From positions 1-35,651 of the forward strand of contig CAZFER010000065.1 of assembly GCA_964517495.1 (NCBI GenBank): a DNA stretch of 35,651 nucleotides. Direction: 5' to 3'. This stretch comes from CAZFER01 sp964517495 (lineage in GTDB: Bacteria > Hinthialibacterota > Hinthialibacteria > Hinthialibacterales > Hinthialibacteraceae). This document shows, one piece after another, positions 1 through 7,955 of this stretch; the first letter of the stretch is position 1, and every line of letters begins with the position of its first letter. The translations under genes and the position numbers were made by a program. A model generated the notes under the pieces. It was not told the origin of the DNA, made no database searches, and saw only the letters and a program-made list of their open reading frames with translations.

Positions 1-41
1 CGTTTCCACGTACAACGGCTCGGCGGGAGCCTCGCCCTCCC
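1..41 (-). repeat. REP-like hairpin repeat, left end copy
   Basis: The first 41 bases are the inverted counterpart of the last 41 bases of the window, with 39 of 41 identical. Read on the minus strand it starts GGGAGGGCGAGGCTCCCGCC. It can fold as GGC-GA-GGC, loop TCCC, GCC-GA-GCC, or as GGCTC/GAGCC. A G-rich foot followed by a small imperfect palindrome is the architecture of REP elements. Identity continues 16 bases past the hairpin to the window edge, so the repeat probably extends outside. Copy number in the genome cannot be seen here. Confidence 0.7.
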
Positions 42-82
42 TCTATTGTAAGTGTAACCGGTTTCGCGGAACGTTTTCGTGC

Positions 83-670
83 TTAGAAATTAGCCGTATA
101 CTTTGTATCACCACCCGTATAAGGAATATCGCCAGCACTGACTAATCCATTGGTGGAATCATAAATCACGTGGGTAGGATCATCCCAAATACCCCGTGCC
201 CACGGTTCGGTCATAAGCCCTTTGTTCTTGGTCATGTCAGGCCCCATGCTATTGAGAACCCAGGCGTTAAAAGGAAAATTTGGATTAAAGGCCTTATAAT
301 GGCGATAGTTATAACTGTGGCGAACTTCCTCATCCTCATAACCTTGCGCGGGCATGGCAGATAAAAAGGGATCTTCCATATCCACTGAACCAATATAAGG
401 CGTTGGCGTGGTTAGTGGGAGTAATCGATAATAAATCGGGCTGTAACTAGGTGCGTATTCCCACTCATCAAAATAGGGATAGTCATTGTAATCGATCCGA
501 TACGTTTCTATGGCAGTTCCCAACGCTTTGAAATCCGATTGGACACGTGCCACTTTCGCACGAAGCTGGGCATTCAAAAAGTTCGGTACCGCAATAGCGG
601 CCAATATCCCGATAATGGCGACAACGATAAGTAATTCAATTAGTGTAAATCCTTTTTTGGGTGTTTTCAT
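83..670 (-). CDS. type IV pilin-like / general secretion pseudopilin
   Basis: A 195-residue secreted or pilus-type subunit. The N-terminus KKGFTLIELLIVVAIIGIL is a class III (prepilin) signal: cleavage is expected between Gly7 and Phe8, and Glu12 is the conserved Glu5 of the mature protein. The hydrophobic helix is followed by PNFLNAQ and an AKVARVQSDFKALGTAIETYR segment, typical of the many pseudopilins of planctomycete-like and related uncultured bacteria. The rest is Tyr-, Pro- and Asp-rich and has no motif I can name. The start is supported by a purine-rich AAAGGGG upstream. No pilus assembly gene is adjacent, so it may be an orphan pseudopilin, exported by a type IV pilus or type II secretion machine encoded elsewhere. 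The family assignment is secure; the exact role is not. Confidence 0.9.
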   Translation of the reverse strand: MKTPKKGFTLIELLIVVAIIGILAAIAVPNFLNAQLRAKVARVQSDFKALGTAIETYRIDYNDYPYFDEWEYAPSYSPIYYRLLPLTTPTPYIGSVDMEDPFLSAMPAQGYEDEEVRHSYNYRHYKAFNPNFPFNAWVLNSMGPDMTKNKGLMTEPWARGIWDDPTHVIYDSTNGLVSAGDIPYTGGDTKYTANF

Positions 671-758
671 GGATGTGTTCCCCTTTACCCCCTTTTATTG
701 ATTTATCAAATGATGCTACACAATCAACACCAATTTTATTTGGTGTAATCGTTTACGT

Positions 759-1502
759 TTAAGGATTCTTTGATTCAGGTTTATGGATGATAATCCACAT
801 CCCATAGTTAACATCATCCGAACCTTCCGGTTTGGGGATGATAATCTCATAGTCCTTGATCTCAAGTGATTTCATGATGGCTTTGAGTTCTTCCGCCGAT
901 TTTTCCACTTTATAGTTCAGTATACTATTTTTACGATTCGCGTTTTGTTTTTCCCTGACTTGACGGGCCACCTTAACCGGAAGGTTCTCAGAAAAACCAC
1001 GTCCAATAAACGCTGAACAGCCGGGTTTTAATACACGGTAAATTTCAGCAAACCCTTTCTCTTTATTATCCCAAAAGGGGTAGGAACCGCGGGATACAAT
1101 GATATCAGCAAAGTTGCTTTTAAAGGGCAGATCCGCCACATCGGCAGCCATCGCACTAACACGCCCTTCACAGTCGGCTTTTTTGGCTTCTTCAAAGAAA
1201 ATAGGGAAACAATATGGGTTGATATCCACATTCACCCAATGCATGGGGGTTCGATGACACAAAGCAATTATCAACGTTCCTGGTCCGCTGCCGATATCAA
1301 GGCCGATCCCCTGTTTTTCTTCCAACGAAAAACGCTCAGTGATCCATTCCGCCAGCGGCTCATAAACAGGGGCTAACTTGGTTGTCGCCGCCTTCCACAT
1401 CCTCAACGCCGCATCTGCTGAATGATTATTATCTGAAACAGTTGTAAACGCCAGTAGGGGTAACAGACACGGTAAAAGTAATGAAAGAAAGATTCGTATC
1501 AT
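759..1502 (-). CDS. class I SAM-dependent methyltransferase with hydrophobic N-terminus
   Basis: A 247-residue protein with a Rossmann-type methyltransferase fold. Motif I is GLDIGSGPGT at residues 67-76. An acidic residue ends strand 2 (NVD, Asp93), MAADVADLPF at 118-127 is the motif II/III region, and the post-motif VLKPG lies at 157-161. This is the Methyltransf_11/25 pattern, whose members methylate small molecules or lipids; the substrate is unknown. Unusually, residues 1-20 (MIRIFLSLLLPCLLPLLAFT) look like a signal peptide or membrane anchor, odd for an enzyme needing cytoplasmic SAM. It may be anchored with the catalytic domain inside, or the true start may lie downstream, although no internal ATG precedes the conserved region except Met35. 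It lies 88 bp upstream of the pilin gene on the same strand. Confidence 0.85.
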   Translation of the reverse strand: MIRIFLSLLLPCLLPLLAFTTVSDNNHSADAALRMWKAATTKLAPVYEPLAEWITERFSLEEKQGIGLDIGSGPGTLIIALCHRTPMHWVNVDINPYCFPIFFEEAKKADCEGRVSAMAADVADLPFKSNFADIIVSRGSYPFWDNKEKGFAEIYRVLKPGCSAFIGRGFSENLPVKVARQVREKQNANRKNSILNYKVEKSAEELKAIMKSLEIKDYEIIIPKPEGSDDVNYGMWIIIHKPESKNP

Positions 1503-1620
1503 GATGTTTGATCCATTGCTGTTTTTATAAACTTCTGCCGAACCATCAATACCCGGATTCTCGAATGATAGATATCTTTATAACTATACCATATAATAAG
1601 TGAACTGTCATCGGATAGCA

Positions 1621-1652
1621 AACACAATCGTCAAAAAACACAATCGTCAAAA
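1621..1652. repeat. perfect 16-bp tandem duplication in the intergenic gap
   Basis: The unit AACACAATCGTCAAAA occurs twice head to tail in the 266-bp spacer between the methyltransferase gene and xseA. The rest of the spacer is AT-rich and I see no convincing gene in it; the open frame there has a lysine/asparagine-rich, non-protein-like translation. The duplication may be replication slippage or a pair of protein-binding sites for the divergent promoters. Confidence 0.6.
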
Positions 1653-1768
1653 AAAGTTTAAAACCCAACCTCTTGAGAAAAACCCATCGGCTATTACCAT
1701 TTATCGTTTAGGCATTTTCTTAAATAAAGGGATGGTGAATGCAATTCATCCTCCCATGAGAATCAAGA

Positions 1769-3055
1769 ATGACAAAACCACAAACCGCTAATCAGCCATA
1801 CTCTGTATCGGAAATAACCAATAAAATCCGGGAGTATTTGGAAATAAACTACGATTGGATTCAAGTCCAGGGAGAAATTTCAAATTTCAAAAAGGCTCCA
1901 TCTGGCCATGCCTATTTTTCCTTGAAAGATGAAAACGCCATTCTAAATTGTGTTGCCTGGCGCAGTACTGTTGTGCGCTGGGCGGGATTGGATATCCAGG
2001 ACGGAATGGATGTTATCGCCGGCGGCAAAATGAGCCTCTACCCTCCGCGGGGTCAATACCAACTAATCGTATCCTCCCTGCGCCTGGCTGGCGAGGGTGC
2101 CCTTCAACTTCGCTTTGAAGCCCTCAAACGAAAATTGGCCGCTGAAGGTTTATTCGATGCGGAGCATAAAAAACCTTTACCCACATTGCCTCAAAAAATC
2201 GCACTTATAACCTCTCCCACCGGTGCAGCGGTTCGGGATTTTTTGAACACCATTAAAAAAGCGCGTTGCCCCGTTTATATCACCGTTTGCCCTGTATTGG
2301 TTCAAGGAATGGAAGCCCCTCATGCGATCGCTGATATGATTCGCAGGGTGAATGAACGCCAACAGCATGATATGATTATTTTGTGCAGGGGAGGCGGAAG
2401 TTTGGAGGATTTGTGGGCCTTTAATGAAGAAGTCGTGGCACGGGCGATTTATCATTCTCACCTCCCTGTTGTGACGGGCATTGGGCATGAAATTGATTTT
2501 TCCATCGCTGATTTTGTCGCGGATCATCGTGCCTCCACCCCCACCGGGGCAGCTCAGGTTTTAACCAATTTCTTTGAAAGCCATCGCCATGATCTCAAAA
2601 TCCGTAAGGATCGCCTGCTCCGTACCCTAAAACCAAATTTACAGCGCATTAGAAACAAAATAGAGGTTACCCGGCAGGCACTTCGGCGCTATCATCCTTC
2701 TTCATCCATTAACATGCTTAAGCAACGGCTGGATGATTATCAAGTGGCTTTAATCAATAAAATGAAGACTACAATCAATGAGCATAAGCGAGTGTGTACT
2801 GACCGGAAAAAATCGCTTGACACACTTTCTTATCATTTAATCCAGGCAAAGAAAAAGGATATCGAACGCTGCAAACATCTCTTGCAGAGTTATGATCCAC
2901 AACGCACCCTTGAACGAGGTTTTGCCATTTGCCGGCGTCCCGATGGAAAAGCGCTCAGCCGAATCGAATCAATAGAGCAGGATGACATGATTGATGTTTC
3001 TCTTTTTGATGGATCATTTCAATCCAAAGTGATGGAGGTGATTCCCCAAAAATGA
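1769..3055 (+). CDS. xseA: exodeoxyribonuclease VII large subunit
   Basis: The catalytic subunit of exonuclease VII, which degrades single-stranded DNA from both ends in repair and recombination. At 428 aa it has normal family length. Residues 10-105 form the N-terminal OB fold (SVSEITNKIREYLE, VQGEISNFK, GHAYFSLKD). The catalytic domain follows with PQKIALITSPTGAAVRDF (141-158), RGGGSLEDLWAFNEE (207-221) and VTGIGHEIDFSIADFVADHR (235-254), all hallmark motifs. Residues 270-400 are a long basic, helical segment as in homologues. The C-terminus keeps the family's LxRGFAI pattern. The stop codon overlaps the xseB start (ATGA), so the two subunits are translationally coupled. The start lacks a strong Shine-Dalgarno sequence but is fixed by the conserved N-terminus. 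Confidence 0.97.
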   Translation: MTKPQTANQPYSVSEITNKIREYLEINYDWIQVQGEISNFKKAPSGHAYFSLKDENAILNCVAWRSTVVRWAGLDIQDGMDVIAGGKMSLYPPRGQYQLIVSSLRLAGEGALQLRFEALKRKLAAEGLFDAEHKKPLPTLPQKIALITSPTGAAVRDFLNTIKKARCPVYITVCPVLVQGMEAPHAIADMIRRVNERQQHDMIILCRGGGSLEDLWAFNEEVVARAIYHSHLPVVTGIGHEIDFSIADFVADHRASTPTGAAQVLTNFFESHRHDLKIRKDRLLRTLKPNLQRIRNKIEVTRQALRRYHPSSSINMLKQRLDDYQVALINKMKTTINEHKRVCTDRKKSLDTLSYHLIQAKKKDIERCKHLLQSYDPQRTLERGFAICRRPDGKALSRIESIEQDDMIDVSLFDGSFQSKVMEVIPQK

Positions 3056-3297
3056 ATGCCAAGAAAAAAGAATCGTTTGATTTTGAAAAAGGGATGGCCC
3101 GTCTTGATGAAATCCTTAACCATTTTGATGAAGGAGAAATGCCTCTTGATAAAATGGAAAAGAATTTCATCGAAGGAATGGAACTGATAAAAAAGTGCTC
3201 TGAACGGCTGGAACAAGTTGAAATGCGCATCACCAAGCTTATTGGCCAGGAAAACGGTGAAGGCGATGAAATTCCATTTGATGAAGACCAATCGTGA
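3052..3297 (+). CDS. xseB: exodeoxyribonuclease VII small subunit
   Basis: An 81-residue helical partner of XseA; several copies bind one large subunit. The family signature is clear: FDFEKGMARLDEILNHFDEG, a middle PLDKMEKNFIEGMELIKKC, then LEQVEMRITKL. The ATG overlaps the xseA TGA by the ATGA arrangement, as is usual for this operon, which ensures stoichiometric synthesis. The C-terminal tail (QENGEGDEIPFDEDQS) is acidic, as in many homologues. It is followed after 88 bp by the prenyltransferase gene, the same gene order (xseB-ispA-dxs) as in enterobacteria. Confidence 0.96.
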   Translation: MNAKKKESFDFEKGMARLDEILNHFDEGEMPLDKMEKNFIEGMELIKKCSERLEQVEMRITKLIGQENGEGDEIPFDEDQS

Positions 3298-3385
3298 ATA
3301 CCCTGGAAACCTATAGGATTTAATGAAATAGCAACATAATAGATAAAGCCCATCGGGCTAATTTATTTGAAATGGTAGTAGCATA

Positions 3386-4360
3386 ATGAAAGCCTCGGAA
3401 CATATCGCATCTTTGGGTTCATCCACCTTATTTAAAGATTATCTTCACCGACGCAAAGAAGAAATCGACCATTTTTTGGAATCATTGTTGCCGAAACCGG
3501 ATGGCATGGCTGCCCGTCTAAATGAAGCTATGCGCTATCCTCTTGAATCGGGGGGGAAACGAATTCGCCCGATTTTGCTTCTAATGGGTGTGGATTTTTG
3601 CCGTCATATCAGCGGTAAAGATGCGTATGCTGGAAAAAGTTGGGAAGGAATGGATTCAGAACTGAAAGAGTCTGCTCTGACAGCGGCCTGCGCACTCGAA
3701 CTTATTCATACCTATTCCCTCATCCATGATGATCTGCCTTGTATGGATGATGATGACCTTCGGCGTGGAAGACCTACCTCACATGTTGTGTATGGTGAGG
3801 CCATGGCCGTATTATCTGCGGATGCTTTGCATACCCTTGGGTTTCAAATCATTGCAAATACCTCCGAGCGTTATGCCCTTCAAAATCTTCGCGTTATTCA
3901 TGAATTAGCCCTTGCCTGTGGTTACCCCGGAATGGTGGCAGGCCAGGTTGTCGACTTGGAATACGAAGATAAACAAGGTACCGAACAGGTGTTGGAATAT
4001 ATTCATTTACATAAAACCGCCGCTCTTATTCGGGCCGCCTTATTAATGGGGGCCTGCCTGGTATCTGAAGATAAAAACGATTATCAGCTACTTTATGAGA
4101 CCGGAACGAAACTCGGTTTGATTTTTCAAGTGGTTGATGATATTTTAGATGTGATCGGCGATTCCCAACTAATGGGTAAAAAAGCCGGGAGCGATCAAGA
4201 ACATAAAAAGTTAACTTATCCGTCATTGATTGGATTGGAAAATTCACAAAACCGGGTTCGCCGGTTTAAAAATGAAATTCTTGCTTTATTGCAACCTCAA
4301 GGCGAACGTGCGGAGCTGCTTATTCAAATGACGGAAGAACTGACAAAACGAAACGCTTAA
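3386..4360 (+). CDS. ispA: polyprenyl (geranyl/farnesyl) diphosphate synthase
   Basis: A trans-isoprenyl diphosphate synthase that condenses IPP with DMAPP and GPP, most likely giving farnesyl diphosphate for quinones and undecaprenyl phosphate. The first aspartate-rich motif is DDLPCMDDDDLRRGRP (115-130) and the second DDILD (251-255), preceded by LIFQVV. GGKRIRP (56-62) binds diphosphate. The chain-length region HTYSLIHDD, with Tyr110 five residues before the first Asp, matches the bacterial FPP synthase type. At 324 aa it is about 25 residues longer than E. coli IspA because of an insertion around 73-97 (SGKDAYAGKSWEGMDSELK). It lies 38-50 bp before dxs, so both are probably co-transcribed. 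Product length cannot be proven from sequence. Confidence 0.93.
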   Translation: MKASEHIASLGSSTLFKDYLHRRKEEIDHFLESLLPKPDGMAARLNEAMRYPLESGGKRIRPILLLMGVDFCRHISGKDAYAGKSWEGMDSELKESALTAACALELIHTYSLIHDDLPCMDDDDLRRGRPTSHVVYGEAMAVLSADALHTLGFQIIANTSERYALQNLRVIHELALACGYPGMVAGQVVDLEYEDKQGTEQVLEYIHLHKTAALIRAALLMGACLVSEDKNDYQLLYETGTKLGLIFQVVDDILDVIGDSQLMGKKAGSDQEHKKLTYPSLIGLENSQNRVRRFKNEILALLQPQGERAELLIQMTEELTKRNA

Positions 4361-4410
4361 AGATAAAGTAGCGTTATTATTAATTCCCCTAAAAATGATT
4401 GGATGATGAT

Positions 4411-6306
4411 ATGGTTTTAGAGAGAATTTCCGGTCCTGAAGATTTGAAAGAAATGACTTATGCCGAATTGGAAACCCTCGCTAAAGAGATTCGGCAAAAG
4501 ATTATCGATGTGGTCAGCGAAAAGGGTGGTCACCTTGCCCCTGGTTTAGGAGCAGTTGAATTAACCATTGCCCTTCATCGCGTTTATAACAGCCCTAAAG
4601 ATAAATTTATCTGGGATGTCGGCCACCAAACCTACCCGCACAAACTCTTAACCGGAAGGCAGGATGCCTTCCACACATTGCGGCAATACCAGGGTATCAG
4701 TGGTTTTCCACGCCGCTGGGAAAATCCCCATGATCATTATGGCACTGGTCATGCCAGTACGTCGGTTTCAGCGGCGCTCGGGATGGCCTTGGCACGCGAT
4801 ATCAAAGGTGAGGACAATAAAGTTATCGCGATTATCGGTGATGGTGGCTTGACTGGTGGTGTGGCTTATGAAGGGCTGGATCATGCCGGCCATTTGAAAA
4901 AAGACCTCCTTGTTATTTTGAATGATAACGATATGTCCATCTCACCCAATGTCGGAGGGATCTCACATTATTTAAACCGCATTATCAGTAGCTATTATTA
5001 CAATAAAACCATGCAAGGGGTGGATAAATTTCTTGAAAAAAGTATCGGCCAGGTTTTGGTACGCCGCCTGCAAAAAGTTGGGGAAAGCATCAAATCCCTT
5101 ATTGTCCCGGGGGTTTTCTTCGAGGAATTAGGCTTTCGCTACTTTGGTCCTATCAATGGGCACGACCTGCATTTAGTGGAAGAAACACTTCGCAGCTTAA
5201 AAGATCTGAAAGGTCCCATCCTTCTTCATGTTATCACTGAAAAAGGACATGGCTATGAACCGGCTGAAAACGATCCTGCCAAATGGCATGGGGCGAAACC
5301 ATTCGATAAAGTGACCGGAAAACCTAAGCCCAAGCCAGTCACGGTTACTTCACCACCGGCGTATACTCAAATATTCAGTAAAGTCATATGCAAAATGGCT
5401 GAGAAGGATCCAAATGTGGTTGGGATAACAGCCGCGATGGCTTCCGGAACGGGTCTTTCCGCTCTGGCAAAAAATTTCCCCAATCAATTTTTCGATGTGG
5501 GGATTGCTGAACAACACGCTGTGTTACTTGGTGCGGGATTGGCATGTGAAAAAATCAAACCTGTAGTTGCCATCTACGCAACCTTTTTACAGCGTGCTTA
5601 TGACCAAATTTACCACGATGTCTGTGTACAAAACTTACCTGTACTCTTCGCCCTCGATCGTGGTGGTGTGGTTGGTGATGATGGAGCCACCCATCAGGGA
5701 CTCTATGATATTGCTTACCTTCGGACATTCCCAAATATGGTCGTTTCCGCCGCAGCGGATGAAAATGAACTCTCCCGCCTGCTTTGGACTGGTATTAAAC
5801 ATGATGGGCCTTTTGCGGTTCGCTATCCCCGTGCCAATGGCGAAGGGGTGGATTGGTCCGAAGAAGCTGAACCGTTGCCCATTGGAAAAGGGGAAATGAA
5901 GCGTGAAGGCAAAGATATTGCCATTTTGGGGTATGGTTATATGGTTTACCGCGCCTTGAACGTCGCTGAGCTCCTCGAAAAGGACGGCATAAATGCCACG
6001 GTTGTCAACATGCGATACGCCAAGCCAATGGATCTTGATTTATTAAAATCCCTATCCAAAAACCATCACCACTTCATTACTTATGAAGATCACACCCTCT
6101 GTGGAGGCTTTTCAAGCGCTGTTTCTGAAGCCATGCATGACCTTGGCTTGGAAAATATCCCCTTGTTGCGCTGTGCTGTTCCGGATGAGATTATTGAACA
6201 AGGTTCTCGAACCCAAGTCTTTGAGGAACATGGTTTGTTGCCCAATCAGGTAGCCAAACAAATCCTGGATTTTGTTCATTCTCACGCACCGGCTGCCGTT
6301 GTTTGA
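4411..6306 (+). CDS. dxs: 1-deoxy-D-xylulose-5-phosphate synthase
   Basis: A thiamine-diphosphate enzyme joining pyruvate and glyceraldehyde 3-phosphate, the entry step of the MEP isoprenoid pathway and a source for thiamine and pyridoxal. Counting from a possible TTG start at 4399, motifs are GGHLAPGLG (43-51), the ThDP/Mg motif GDGGLTGG...NDND (147-178), and catalytic Glu371 in FDVGIAEQHAV; E. coli has Glu370. ALDRGGVVGDDGATHQG and the transketolase C-domain follow. Full length, about 631 aa. I prefer the ATG at 4411 because GGA lies 7 bases upstream, whereas TTG has no such support. Its neighbour ispA uses the pathway's product, and ispF of the same pathway is at the far right of the window. 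Confidence 0.97.
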   Translation: MVLERISGPEDLKEMTYAELETLAKEIRQKIIDVVSEKGGHLAPGLGAVELTIALHRVYNSPKDKFIWDVGHQTYPHKLLTGRQDAFHTLRQYQGISGFPRRWENPHDHYGTGHASTSVSAALGMALARDIKGEDNKVIAIIGDGGLTGGVAYEGLDHAGHLKKDLLVILNDNDMSISPNVGGISHYLNRIISSYYYNKTMQGVDKFLEKSIGQVLVRRLQKVGESIKSLIVPGVFFEELGFRYFGPINGHDLHLVEETLRSLKDLKGPILLHVITEKGHGYEPAENDPAKWHGAKPFDKVTGKPKPKPVTVTSPPAYTQIFSKVICKMAEKDPNVVGITAAMASGTGLSALAKNFPNQFFDVGIAEQHAVLLGAGLACEKIKPVVAIYATFLQRAYDQIYHDVCVQNLPVLFALDRGGVVGDDGATHQGLYDIAYLRTFPNMVVSAAADENELSRLLWTGIKHDGPFAVRYPRANGEGVDWSEEAEPLPIGKGEMKREGKDIAILGYGYMVYRALNVAELLEKDGINATVVNMRYAKPMDLDLLKSLSKNHHHFITYEDHTLCGGFSSAVSEAMHDLGLENIPLLRCAVPDEIIEQGSRTQVFEEHGLLPNQVAKQILDFVHSHAPAAVV

Positions 6307-6333
6307 TAGAATACCTATTTGTTTTCTGAAAAC

Positions 6334-7149
6334 ATGCTTGAAAAACAACTGCATAAAACAATGGACGGATTAAAGGGAGCGGTTCAAAGAGTTGAAACTC
6401 AACAGCTCCGCTTTATCGATGAAATCAGCCATGAGAAGCCATTTTCTCAGATATTCCGCTTCATCACAGAATATGATCGTGATGGTAAAAAACAGTTGGA
6501 AATTGCTTATAATCCGGATGATTCCATCTCCTCCAAGGAAATGTTTTATTACAATGCCAAAGGGCAATTAATCGAAAAAACCCAAAGCCGAATATCCGAT
6601 ACCCCCGAATGGCGGTGGAATTATGAGATAAACGAGCATGAAAATTATCGGATTGAGCGGGTATATGATGAGAATGATTCTTTGATTGGCAAGGATATTT
6701 TGCGGTTTAACCCGGATGGCACCAAAAAAGAGGAATTATCTTACGATGAATCCGAGACATTAATTCAAAGCAATTTTTTCCAACTTCAAAAAAATGATCA
6801 TGCTACCACTGTAGAATCAATTGTTACTTCCCCCAAGGGTCTTGTGCTTAAAAAGACGGTTTATACTTACAATTTAAACGGCCAACTTATCGAAAAAGCG
6901 GTTTTCAACGCCAATAGCGTGAGGATTGAAAAGGAAGTCTATGAATATGATGAATTAGGAAATCCCATACGCGAAACAGCCTATAACCCAAAAGATGAAA
7001 TTACTCATACCTATTTGTTTACATACGAATATGATGCCCATCAAAATTGGATCAAAAAACAAATATCCCTCGTTTTGCAGGATGACCCTCAAAAAGATTC
7101 CCACCCTTCCGAAGAATTAAACCGTGTAATTTCTTATTATTCCCCATAG
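6334..7149 (+). CDS. cytoplasmic YD-repeat-like protein of unknown function
   Basis: About 271 residues with no signal peptide. After a helical N-terminus (LEKQLHKTMDGLKGAVQRVETQQLRF) the protein consists of degenerate repeats of some 20-25 residues with the pattern aromatic-x-YD/YN-x-x-G/D-x-x-x-x-E. Examples are EYDRDGKKQLEIAYNPDD, FYYNAKGQLIEK, YTYNLNGQLIEK and YEYDELGNPIRETAYNPKD. This resembles YD/RHS or MORN-like beta-hairpin repeats but lacks the RHS core and any toxin domain. It begins 27 bp after dxs on the same strand, so it may be the last gene of that operon. The start is uncertain: TTG 6319, ATG 6334 and ATG 6361 are in frame and none has a good ribosome site. The function is unknown; a binding or scaffold role would be a guess. 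Confidence 0.75.
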   Translation: MLEKQLHKTMDGLKGAVQRVETQQLRFIDEISHEKPFSQIFRFITEYDRDGKKQLEIAYNPDDSISSKEMFYYNAKGQLIEKTQSRISDTPEWRWNYEINEHENYRIERVYDENDSLIGKDILRFNPDGTKKEELSYDESETLIQSNFFQLQKNDHATTVESIVTSPKGLVLKKTVYTYNLNGQLIEKAVFNANSVRIEKEVYEYDELGNPIRETAYNPKDEITHTYLFTYEYDAHQNWIKKQISLVLQDDPQKDSHPSEELNRVISYYSP

Positions 7150-7157
7150 AAGTTTTA

Positions 7158-7478
7158 TTATATAATGGCTTCTATCCCTTTCTCTTTCACGAGGGTAAGC
7201 AATTTTAATGCTGCACCGCCAGGCCGCCTGACACCTTGCTCCCACTTGCTGACTACATCGGTTGTCACATTCAGGAAGCGGGCAAATACGGCTTGGCTAA
7301 TGCATTCCCGTTGGCGGATTTCCCGTATCTCTTGCGGTGGAATGGGTTCGACTGGAGTCAGGCATAAATCGTCCATTTTCCGCATGGTTTTCTTATCCAT
7401 AAGTCCGGCTTTGTAAAGACCTTCGGCCGTCTCATGAACAGCCGCTGCCATTTTGTCTTGGTATACACTAGGTTTCAT
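7158..7478 (-). CDS. higA: HigA/NadS-type antitoxin, HTH regulator
   Basis: A 106-residue antitoxin and autorepressor. The C-terminal half is a Cro/C1-type helix-turn-helix: EIREIRQRECISQAVFARFL, then VTTDVVSKWEQGVRRPGGAALKLL. The segment MDDLCLTPVEPIPPQEIREIR before it is typical of NadS/HigA antitoxins. The start ATG overlaps the toxin stop by four bases (ATGA), so translation is coupled. The toxin-first order is characteristic of higBA modules, and the antitoxin is expected to bind the palindrome in the promoter at 7881-7891. The stop lies 8 bp past the convergent YD-repeat gene. Pairing and family are well supported; activity is inferred. Confidence 0.92.
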   Translation of the reverse strand: MKPSVYQDKMAAAVHETAEGLYKAGLMDKKTMRKMDDLCLTPVEPIPPQEIREIRQRECISQAVFARFLNVTTDVVSKWEQGVRRPGGAALKLLTLVKEKGIEAII

Positions 7479-7843
7479 TTCTTAACCTCTGAAAACACTC
7501 CATTTTTTACTGACTCATCGAAATCGTCGTCACTAAATCTTTTCAATACCGCGGCCAGTTCTTTGAACCGTATCAGAGCTTTTTTATGGATATTATCCAT
7601 ATCGCCTTTTGAGAATCCGTAAGCGAATACAGCACTATAGCCTAATCGTAATAGAATAATCGATCGGTATCCACCTGATTTTTCCTGACCCTTTCGAGCG
7701 ATTCTCTGCTTAATTACTCCACCACCGAGGTCCGCGTCAATTTGACCTTTCTCCACTCTTTCAATGGCATCTAAAAGAGCCTCATCGGTAATTCCTTCTT
7801 TTTTGGCAAATTCACGAAATGACTTGTTCTTAAAGACGCGCAT
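7475..7843 (-). CDS. higB: RelE/HigB-type toxin (mRNA interferase family)
   Basis: A 122-residue protein of the RelE-like toxin family (Pfam RelE, PF06296, by recognition). Motifs are FKNKSFREFAKKEGITDEALLDAIERVEKGQIDADLGGGVIKQRIARKGQEKSGGYRSIILLR, seen here in order from residue 4, and then FAYGFSKGDMDNI (about 74-86), where the conserved aromatic-GF and basic residues form the putative active surface. Members cleave ribosome-bound mRNA. It is intact and paired with the antitoxin directly downstream, so the module could be functional. The promoter upstream carries a perfect short palindrome. Alternative view: a solitary stabilisation module of the chromosome rather than part of a mobile element, since no recombinase is nearby. 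Confidence 0.92.
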   Translation of the reverse strand: MRVFKNKSFREFAKKEGITDEALLDAIERVEKGQIDADLGGGVIKQRIARKGQEKSGGYRSIILLRLGYSAVFAYGFSKGDMDNIHKKALIRFKELAAVLKRFSDDDFDESVKNGVFSEVKK

Positions 7844-7867
7844 GAATACATATCCGATGTAACAGAT

Positions 7868-7896
7868 ATTATATTATATATGACGCTGTCATACAA
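7868..7896 (-). promoter_or_regulatory. sigma70-type promoter and palindromic operator of the toxin-antitoxin operon
   Basis: On the minus strand a -35 box TTGTAT (7896-7891) and a perfect -10 box TATAAT (7873-7868) are separated by exactly 17 bases. Inside the spacer lies TGACAGCGTCA (7891-7881), a perfect TGAC/GTCA inverted repeat with a 3-base centre. A repressor bound there would block RNA polymerase, which fits autoregulation by the HTH antitoxin. The toxin ATG is about 25 bases downstream of the -10 box. Confidence 0.6.
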
Positions 7897-7955
7897 TGAA
7901 AGATCAGATCGGATTTTTCCCCTTTCCATACCCCCGTTAATTTCCATTTTGTTGA

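Noticed and set aside
1600..1791. Open frame upstream of xseA
   Set aside because: Spans a tandem duplication and AT-rich spacer, overlaps the xseA start, and has no ribosome site.
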